Shown here piece by piece: positions 16,339 to 21,520 of a stretch of DNA of 21,520 nt. The stretch spans positions 1-21,520 of the forward strand of contig JBDKGV010000027.1 of the NCBI GenBank assembly GCA_039798005.1, read 5' to 3'. The position numbers and the translations under genes are program-made. Under the pieces are notes generated by a model that saw nothing but the letters and a program-made list of their open reading frames with translations, made no database searches and was not told the DNA's origin. Source of the DNA: JBDKGV01 sp039798005 (GTDB lineage Bacteria > Fibrobacterota > Fibrobacteria > UBA5070). Within the stretch, counting starts at the first letter, position 1, and each line of letters opens with the position of its first letter.

Positions 16339-16378
16339 GAAGGCCGCTCCGGGGAATCCGGGGCGGCCTTCCTGTTTT
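16339..16378. terminator. Bidirectional terminator between hcp and the kinase gene
   Basis: GAAGGCCGC (16339-16347) pairs with GCGGCCTTC (16363-16371), followed by a CTGTTTT tract. It separates convergent genes, so it may serve both. Confidence 0.75.
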
Positions 16379-18042
16379 CAGGCCGGGGGAGGGCAGGGCG
16401 CCTTCAGCCAGCGATGCAGGAGGCGAAGGAATGCGTCGGGGTCGATCGGCTTGGTCAGGTGCGCGTCCATGCCGGCCTTCAGGACCGACTTCCGATCCTC
16501 CTCGAGGGCGTCCGCAGTGAGGGCGATGACGGGGAGGTCGTGGCACAGGACCGGGGACGTCATGTCCCGGATCGCGGCGATCACCTCCAGGCCGCCCATC
16601 CGGGGCATGTGCAGGTCGCAAAGGAACAGGTCGAAGCGCTCGTGCGAGAGCCGTTCCAAGGCCGGGTGCCCGTCCGCGACGATCGTGACGTCCTCGAGGC
16701 CGAAGCTCGAGAGCATGCCGCGGATCACCTCCTGGTTGACCTCGTTGTCCTCGGCGACCAGGATGCGCGCCTTGGGAGGCAGCGATGCACTCGGGGCGAT
16801 GTCGAGGGGATGGCATTCCGGCGGAGAATCCGGGCCGGCGATTCCCATCCGGACGGAGAACCGGAAGGTGGAGCCGGTCGATCCGTCGCTTTCCACGCCG
16901 ATGCTGCCGCCCATCAGCTCGGCCAGACGCCTGCAGATCGACAGGCCCAATCCCGTCCCGCCATAGGTGCGGGCGGTGCTGGCTTGGGCTTGGCTGAACT
17001 TCTCGAAAAGCCGCGAGCACTGTTCCGGGGTCAACCCGATTCCCGTGTCGGTCACCCGGAACTCCAACAGGCAGGTCTCCCGGTCGCAGGCGCCTTGACG
17101 GACGGACACCGAGATGGAGCCACGTTCGGTGAACTTCAGGGCGTTGCCGACCAGGTTGGCCAGGATCTGACGCAGCCGTCCCGAGTCCCCGATCAACCGG
17201 GCAGGAAGATCCGGGTCGATGGAAAGGTTGAGGGAAAGACCCTTCTGGTGGGCCGAGACCTCGAAGAGATCCCGACAACCCTCGAGAAAGGTGGGCAGGT
17301 TGAAGCTCAGGGGCTCGAGATCCATCCGGCCGGCCTCGATCTTGGACTGGTCGAGGATGTCGTTGATCAGGGCAAGCAGGCTGCGTCCGCTGCCGCGCAG
17401 GAGGTCGACATAGCGACCTTGCGCTCCCTGGAGTGTTGTGTCGGCCAGCAGGTCGGCCATCCCGAGGATTCCCGTCATGGGAGTCCGGATCTCGTGGCTC
17501 ATGGTCGCAAGGAACTCGCTTTTCGCCTCGCTGGCCCGACGCGCCTCCACCAGGGCGCTGCGCAACTCGAGCAGCTGTCCCACCTGCCGGGAAAGGGCTT
17601 GGAGGGCGGAGAGCTGTTCCGGGGTCAGGTCGCGAGGAACGGTGTCGATGACGCAGAGCGTCCCGATCCGGTGGCCGGTCCCGGTGACGATCGGGTGCCC
17701 CGCGTAAAAGCGGATGTCCGGGGATCGGGTGACCAGCGGGTTGTCGTGGAACCGCTCGTCCTGCGAGGCGTCGCGGACGACGAAGGTTTCCTCCTGGAGG
17801 ATGGCGTGGGAGCAGAAGGCCAGGCTGCGGGGAGTCTCCCTGGCTTCCAAGCCGACCCGGGCCTTGAACCATTGGCGTTGCCCATCCACCAGAGAGACCA
17901 AGGCGATGGGGGTCTTGCAGATCGTGGAGGCGATCAGGACAAGGTCGTCGTAGGCCTGTTCGGGATCGGTATCCAAGATGCCGAAACTCAGCAGTGCCCT
18001 GAGACGAGCCTCCTCGTCGTCCGGTTTCAACGCTTCGACCAT
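16378..18042 (-). CDS. Soluble hybrid histidine kinase: GAF, HisKA, HATPase, receiver
   Basis: A 554-residue sensor kinase without membrane segments. A GAF domain covers about 8-155 (FGILDTDPEQAYDDL, RFYAGHPIVTG); the ligand is unknown. The HisKA dimerisation helix has the phospho-acceptor H183 in FLATMSHEIRTPM. The ATP-binding domain shows the N box LVGNALKF, DTGIGL and GGTGLGLSICRRL. A receiver domain closes the protein, with the acidic pair in VAEDNE and the phospho-acceptor D476 in CDLHMPRMGG, plus the conserved Lys in LTKPID. I chose the ATG at 18042 because GGGGAGGG precedes it and it starts next to the GAF domain; the ATG at 18102 has no good ribosome site. It has no output domain and no adjacent regulator, so a phosphotransfer partner must be elsewhere. 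It follows the flavin operon by 165 bases on the same strand. Confidence 0.9.
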   Translation of the reverse strand: MVEALKPDDEEARLRALLSFGILDTDPEQAYDDLVLIASTICKTPIALVSLVDGQRQWFKARVGLEARETPRSLAFCSHAILQEETFVVRDASQDERFHDNPLVTRSPDIRFYAGHPIVTGTGHRIGTLCVIDTVPRDLTPEQLSALQALSRQVGQLLELRSALVEARRASEAKSEFLATMSHEIRTPMTGILGMADLLADTTLQGAQGRYVDLLRGSGRSLLALINDILDQSKIEAGRMDLEPLSFNLPTFLEGCRDLFEVSAHQKGLSLNLSIDPDLPARLIGDSGRLRQILANLVGNALKFTERGSISVSVRQGACDRETCLLEFRVTDTGIGLTPEQCSRLFEKFSQAQASTARTYGGTGLGLSICRRLAELMGGSIGVESDGSTGSTFRFSVRMGIAGPDSPPECHPLDIAPSASLPPKARILVAEDNEVNQEVIRGMLSSFGLEDVTIVADGHPALERLSHERFDLFLCDLHMPRMGGLEVIAAIRDMTSPVLCHDLPVIALTADALEEDRKSVLKAGMDAHLTKPIDPDAFLRLLHRWLKAPCPPPA

Positions 18043-18207
18043 TCTCGCATCCCTCCCCGCCCAGGCCCGGAGCGTCCGGACCTCATTGAGACAGTATCGC
18101 ATTTCTTCGAGGCGTCGACCAGTCCTGCGTCGCGGATTGTTCCAAGGATGCGGCGTTCGCTGGAGTCATCCGGCGACTTGTTCCACAAGGGGAGCGATGG
18201 CTTGCGC

Positions 18208-19071
18208 CTATGCCCAGCGGGCGACCTGGGTCGCATCGAACCAGGAAAGCTCACGCACCAACAGGGCCGTGCTGCGCTGGTCGGCAAGACAGGCCGTGGG
18301 AGCGGCGACGCTGACCTGAAGCAGGCGCGAGACCGCTTCCCCGGTGCGCGGATCCAGGATCGTGCCCGGACGCGAAGAGGAGGTCGCCAGCGCCTCGCCC
18401 CGCAGGTCCAGGGCATGCTCGCTGGGAGCCCCGCTCCACGGATCGGCGACGGCAAGCGGCCAACCGGCCATGCCTTCCGGGGCCGAGAGGGCGAGGTAAT
18501 CCCCCGAGAGCTCAAGCAAGGCCCGCTGCACCCCGTGACGACGCAGGATCGAAGCCGCCCGGTCCAAGGCCAGCCCGCAGCCGATCCCTCCGAAATCCAA
18601 CTCGACCTCGCGGCTCGCGCGTCGCAGATGCTCTCCGTCCTGAAGGATTCCGGACAGCCCCGAGGCGGGACCTCCCGCCTTCACCGTCGGATCGAAGGCT
18701 CCGGCCGTGCCCCGGTGGGCGTGCCGGGATTCGTTGACCGCCGCCACCAGCCCCGCACTGGCCCGGAAGCTGCGCGCCGGATCCCCGGAGAGGAAGTCGT
18801 GGAGCTCCGAGGCGGGATCGAAGCGCGACAGGCTCCTTTCCAGTTCGCGCATCGCGGCGAAGGCCTCGTTGATGGCCTCGTGAGCCTTCTCCTCCTCGAC
18901 CCCCTGAATCCAGACGTTGCAGATCTGTCCCATGATCCAGCTGGAGTGCGAGACGAGTCCTTCCTCGACAAGCCCGGACTCCTCGTTCCCGTCGAACAGG
19001 AGCCCCGAAGGCCGCAGGGCAAGCAGCGCGCAGCCGCCGGCCATCAGCTTCACGAAATCCCGGCGGTTCAA
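18208..19071 (-). CDS. apbE: ApbE-family FAD:protein FMN transferase with Tat-like leader
   Basis: A 287-residue protein of the ApbE family, which transfers FMN from FAD to a Ser/Thr of a target protein outside the cytoplasm. I place the start at the TTG at 19071, which overlaps the TGA of the upstream gene (TTGA). The leader then begins NRRDFVKLMAGGCALLAL, a twin-arginine motif with a hydrophobic stretch; the frame stays open upstream without leader sense. Family motifs are GAFDPTV, DFGGIGCGLALDRA, LLELSGDYLAL, GTILDPRTG and CLADQRSTALLV. Last gene of the porin, FMN-binding, membrane-protein operon; its likely substrate is the FMN-binding protein at 19559-20017. It is somewhat divergent (GGIGCG where GGIAKG is common), so ion and FAD binding may differ. 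Confidence 0.85.
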   Translation of the reverse strand: MNRRDFVKLMAGGCALLALRPSGLLFDGNEESGLVEEGLVSHSSWIMGQICNVWIQGVEEEKAHEAINEAFAAMRELERSLSRFDPASELHDFLSGDPARSFRASAGLVAAVNESRHAHRGTAGAFDPTVKAGGPASGLSGILQDGEHLRRASREVELDFGGIGCGLALDRAASILRRHGVQRALLELSGDYLALSAPEGMAGWPLAVADPWSGAPSEHALDLRGEALATSSSRPGTILDPRTGEAVSRLLQVSVAAPTACLADQRSTALLVRELSWFDATQVARWA

Positions 19072-19562
19072 GCCGGCCCCCGATCCGGGAACAGGCAGGC
19101 CCGCAGCACCACGGCGACCTGCAGGTAGAAGGCTAGCGCCGCCAGTCCCGAGGAGAGCGAGACCAGCCAGGTGAAGCCGGGATGCACGCCCCATGCCAGC
19201 CACAGGCCGGCAAAGGAGATCGGGAGCGCGATCAGCGGTTCCAGCGCCAAGGCGGTGCGAACCCGTGCGCCCGGTCGGCGGGCAAGCAGGGTCAAGGCCC
19301 CCAGCAGGAAGAGGAAGACCACCATCGCAAGCACATGGGTGTGGGTAGTGCCCAGCATCTCCTCGAGGGGCTTGGGGAAGGCGATCTCGATGGCGGTCGG
19401 ATCATCCGCGTTGCCCCGGTAGCGGGCCGCGATGCCGTCGGGGCGCAGCGATGTCGTCTTCCAGACGTAGCCCAGCGCCACCGTGTAGCCCAGCGCGAGG
19501 TTGGCGGTGAACAGGGCGACCAGGGCCCTCCAGGAACCCGGCAGATCCTCCAAGGCCTTCAT
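19068..19562 (-). CDS. Four-helix membrane protein with THTH motif
   Basis: A 164-residue inner-membrane protein that I do not recognise as a named family. Four hydrophobic segments are seen at about 12-34, 74-95, 103-124 and 130-156. The first loop (35-70) is polar and probably outside. H74 and H76 in TTHTHVLAM at the start of helix 2, and H127 before helix 4, could bind haem or take part in quinone chemistry. The ATG at 19562 overlaps the stop of the FMN-binding gene (ATGA) and follows a strong GGAGGA, so the two are translationally coupled. Its stop overlaps the apbE start. By position it is the likely link between the membrane electron pool and the flavoprotein; this is inference. Confidence 0.8.
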   Translation of the reverse strand: MKALEDLPGSWRALVALFTANLALGYTVALGYVWKTTSLRPDGIAARYRGNADDPTAIEIAFPKPLEEMLGTTHTHVLAMVVFLFLLGALTLLARRPGARVRTALALEPLIALPISFAGLWLAWGVHPGFTWLVSLSSGLAALAFYLQVAVVLRACLFPDRGPA

Positions 19563-20017
19563 CTCGATCCTCCACCGCTTGCCGCCAGGGCAGCGAGGCA
19601 GCGAGCCACGCCGGCACTGACGGAATTTGTCGATATCGTCGCCCCGCTCACGTTGCGGACCTGCCGGCCGACCCGCAGCGGGTCCCCGGCCTTCCTGCCC
19701 CGGAACTGGGCGCGCCAGGCCTCCTGGGCCACTTCTCCCCCGTAGGCTTCGCGGTAGGCCAGGATCTCGAGGTCGCGCAGCGTGCCGTCGGGTGCGGTGG
19801 CCACCAGGATGGTGATCCGCTCGCTCTTGCCCGGCACGTCGTCGACCATCGCCTGGCCCAAGTAGGCTCCTTCCGGGGACCTCACGGTCCAATGGGGACG
19901 CCGCCCGAAGCGCGTGTCCAGGAAACCGCGGCTCGCCTGCGCCTGCGCCCCGAAGAGGCGGCGAAGGCTGACCGGGATCTTCGCCTCGACCCGAGGCTCG
20001 AGCGGCAGGTCGCTCAT
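19559..20017 (-). CDS. FMN-binding-domain protein with flavinylation motif
   Basis: A 152-residue protein. Residues about 48-145 match the FMN-bind domain of NqrC/RnfG type, in which FMN is joined to a Thr by ApbE. The S-G-A-T motif is at 124-127 (NVSGATISTNSV), so T127 is the expected attachment site. The preceding part (ITILVATAPDGTLRDLEILAY) fits the domain core. Unusually, no signal peptide or membrane helix is visible in residues 1-47, although FMN-bind domains of this sort act outside the cytoplasm. The ATG at 20017 comes one base after the stop of the porin gene. The gene overlaps the membrane-protein gene by four bases and shares an operon with apbE, which strongly supports flavinylation. 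Confidence 0.85.
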   Translation of the reverse strand: MSDLPLEPRVEAKIPVSLRRLFGAQAQASRGFLDTRFGRRPHWTVRSPEGAYLGQAMVDDVPGKSERITILVATAPDGTLRDLEILAYREAYGGEVAQEAWRAQFRGRKAGDPLRVGRQVRNVSGATISTNSVSAGVARCLAALAASGGGSR

Positions 20018-20018
20018 G

Positions 20019-21170
20019 TCAGAAGCTGCATCCCGCGCCGAGCTTGACCTCGTCGCGCTCGGCGGTGCCGGCCTCGTTGCGCAGCCAGGAGTAGTCGAAC
20101 TTGAAGGCCACCCGCGAGACGGGCTTCCAGGTCAGGCCCGCCACCCACTGGCTCTGGGAGTTGGCCTTGTTGAGCGACACGTTCGAGGGGACCTCGTAGT
20201 GGGTGTCGATCCGCTCGAAGCGGGCGAAGGGCGTCAGCGACTGCTGGGTCTGGGGTAAAAACAGCGGCAGGAGGTCGTAGCCGGCCTCGATGTACCCGCC
20301 GGCCATCTGCTCGCCGGGACTCTTCTTGTAGGCCTTCTGCATCTTCTCGGCCTCGGAGAGCAGGGCCCATCCCACTTCGCCGCGAAGGAAGGCACCGTTC
20401 CATTCCGCCCGCAGGTCGCCGGCCACCATGGTGACGGGGGCGTCGAAGTTGCCATCGCCCAGGGCCGTGTCGCCCATCGAGGTGCCGCCGTACCAGCCGC
20501 TCAGGCCCAGCTTCACGCCGGGCAAGGCGTACTCGGCGCGGGCCGTCAGGCTCAGGTTCTCGGCATTGGACTTGCCGGCCTTCTGACGACCGCCGCGCAG
20601 TCCCGAAGCGCCGCCGATGCTGTTGCCAAGCAGCCCGGCCATCACGCCGCCGCGCAGCTGCAGGCCTTCCATGGGGCTGCCGTAGGCCAGGAGGCCCATG
20701 TCGCGCCAGGTGGTGGGCACGAAGCTGTTGGCGTACAGGGGGCGATGGACGCCGTGGTAGGTGTCCGGCTCATGGACCTCGTTGACGATGCCCACTGGTG
20801 CCAGGACCACGCCGGTGCGGAACCCGAAGGATCCGGCCAGGCGGTAGTCAATGAAGGCCTGCTCCACCGAAACGTAGCCGGGAGCCGAGACGTCGGTCAC
20901 CTTGCCATCCTTGTCCTTGCTCACCTTCATCTCGGTCAGGACGTGCTCCACCTCCAGCTCGCTGTGGAACGAAAGCTGTTCGGAGAATCCATGCGAGACG
21001 AAAAGCACGAAGCGGTGCAGGTCGGCATGGGACTTCTTGGCGGCCCCGGCGACCGGATTCACGTACTCGGCCTCGGCATAGCCGCCGATGACGGTCTTCG
21101 ATTCGTGCTGGGCAAGGGCAAGCGTCGTGCCTGCAAGGAGGAGGGTGGTCAGCGAACGAGAGTGTCGCAT
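20019..21170 (-). CDS. Outer-membrane porin-like beta-barrel protein
   Basis: A 383-residue protein with a signal peptide at about 1-20 (MRHSRSLTTLLLAGTTLALA). The mature part alternates polar and hydrophobic residues in many short strands separated by Gly-rich turns, and it ends in Phe (GAGCSF), the usual closing residue for outer-membrane barrels. It resembles porins of the phosphate-selective (OprO/OprP) or general diffusion type, but the substrate is unknown. The phrase ASVEQ-like VSVEQAFIDYRL and GVVLAPVGIVNEVHEP are typical of such barrels in many Gram-negatives. AAAGGA precedes the ATG at 21170. First gene of the four-gene flavin operon, so it may admit an electron acceptor or donor to the periplasm. 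A putative Fur-like site lies upstream. Confidence 0.85.
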   Translation of the reverse strand: MRHSRSLTTLLLAGTTLALAQHESKTVIGGYAEAEYVNPVAGAAKKSHADLHRFVLFVSHGFSEQLSFHSELEVEHVLTEMKVSKDKDGKVTDVSAPGYVSVEQAFIDYRLAGSFGFRTGVVLAPVGIVNEVHEPDTYHGVHRPLYANSFVPTTWRDMGLLAYGSPMEGLQLRGGVMAGLLGNSIGGASGLRGGRQKAGKSNAENLSLTARAEYALPGVKLGLSGWYGGTSMGDTALGDGNFDAPVTMVAGDLRAEWNGAFLRGEVGWALLSEAEKMQKAYKKSPGEQMAGGYIEAGYDLLPLFLPQTQQSLTPFARFERIDTHYEVPSNVSLNKANSQSQWVAGLTWKPVSRVAFKFDYSWLRNEAGTAERDEVKLGAGCSF

Positions 21171-21444
21171 GGAGATCCTTTCATCAAGCAGAGTAATGGA
21201 AGTGATTGTCTTTCTACTTAATGCAACTTAATCTCAATCTCATGCGATGTCAACTTGGATCCAGGCAGGCGCCGTCAGGTCCGGGCGCTCGATCTTCAGG
21301 ACAGCATCTTCCACGGAGGCATGCTCGGCCTACCTCACAGGCGGGATGGCACCCGCATCCACAGAGCCCGGCGGCATTCCCAAACTGCCCAGGAACTGTC
21401 CGCGTCGACTTCCTAAGGGCGGTGCTGCGGGGGCTCAGCGCAGA
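21171..21444. promoter_or_regulatory. Promoter region of the porin/flavin operon
   Basis: These 274 bases hold no recognised gene. The part nearest the porin gene (about 21181-21245) is AT-rich compared with its surroundings and likely carries the promoter. Within it, on the minus strand, is a run of GAGATT GAGATT followed by AAGTTGCATTAA (21219-21245), which loosely resembles the repeated hexamers of a Fur box. Further out the DNA is GC-rich with no feature I can name. Confidence 0.35.
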
Positions 21445-21519
21445 TCAGCGGTTCGCGAAGGCCTCGAGCTCCTTCATGCGCAGCTTGGCCAGGATCGCGG
21501 CGGAACGCGACTGGGCTTG
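21445..21519 (-). CDS. C-terminal end of a further gene (cut by window edge)
   Basis: On the minus strand a frame enters from the right edge and stops with TGA at 21447-21445, after coding SRSAAILAKLRMKELEAFANR. The amphipathic helical composition and GC-rich third positions look like real protein. Too little is present for identification. Confidence 0.45.
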   Translation of the reverse strand, partial: QAQSRSAAILAKLRMKELEAFANR

Positions 21520-21520
21520 A

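Noticed and set aside
16414..19128. Long plus-strand open frame across the kinase and apbE
   Set aside because: It crosses two well-supported minus-strand genes and shows no recognisable domain.

Overview
The window reads as chromosomal DNA of a GC-rich Gram-negative bacterium with a plant-polysaccharide lifestyle. Four secreted enzymes carry carbohydrate-binding and C-terminal sorting-like domains, a beta-barrel protein ends in Phe, and the hybrid cluster protein has the cysteine spacing typical of anaerobes. A Fibrobacterota-like or similar fibre-degrading lineage fits best, but this is inference from domain style; no rRNA or marker phylogeny was possible.

Region 1 (1 to about 1600) is visibly AT-rich and carries a GNAT acetyltransferase, a small unrecognised ORF and a SHOCT-like membrane protein, followed by several hairpins. 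Its composition contrasts sharply with everything to its right, so it looks like an acquired segment.

Region 2 (about 1790-11350) is a mannan/pectin locus: a GH26 mannanase, a divergent regulator with two GntR-type winged helices and a LacI-type sensor, a GH5 enzyme, a PL1 pectate-lyase-like protein and a GH5_8-like mannanase with two tandem binding modules. Each secreted enzyme gene has its own terminator. Several share pieces: the GH26 and GH5 enzymes have the same C-terminal module, the GH5 and PL1 genes share leader and signal-peptide DNA, and the binding module of the GH26 recurs twice in the last mannanase. The regulator between the first two enzymes is the obvious candidate to control the locus.

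Region 3 (about 11350-18050) holds housekeeping and stress genes: mutS on the minus strand behind a repeat-rich spacer, hcp (hybrid cluster protein) on the plus strand, and a convergent soluble GAF-histidine kinase-receiver hybrid on the minus strand.

Region 4 (18208-21170, minus strand) is a tightly packed four-gene operon: outer-membrane porin-like protein, FMN-binding-domain protein with a flavinylation motif, four-helix membrane protein with a THTH motif, and an ApbE-type flavin transferase with a Tat-like leader. Start and stop codons overlap or nearly touch throughout. It looks like an extracytosolic flavin electron-transfer module and is the most interesting system here. The last bases hold the C-terminal end of a further minus-strand gene.
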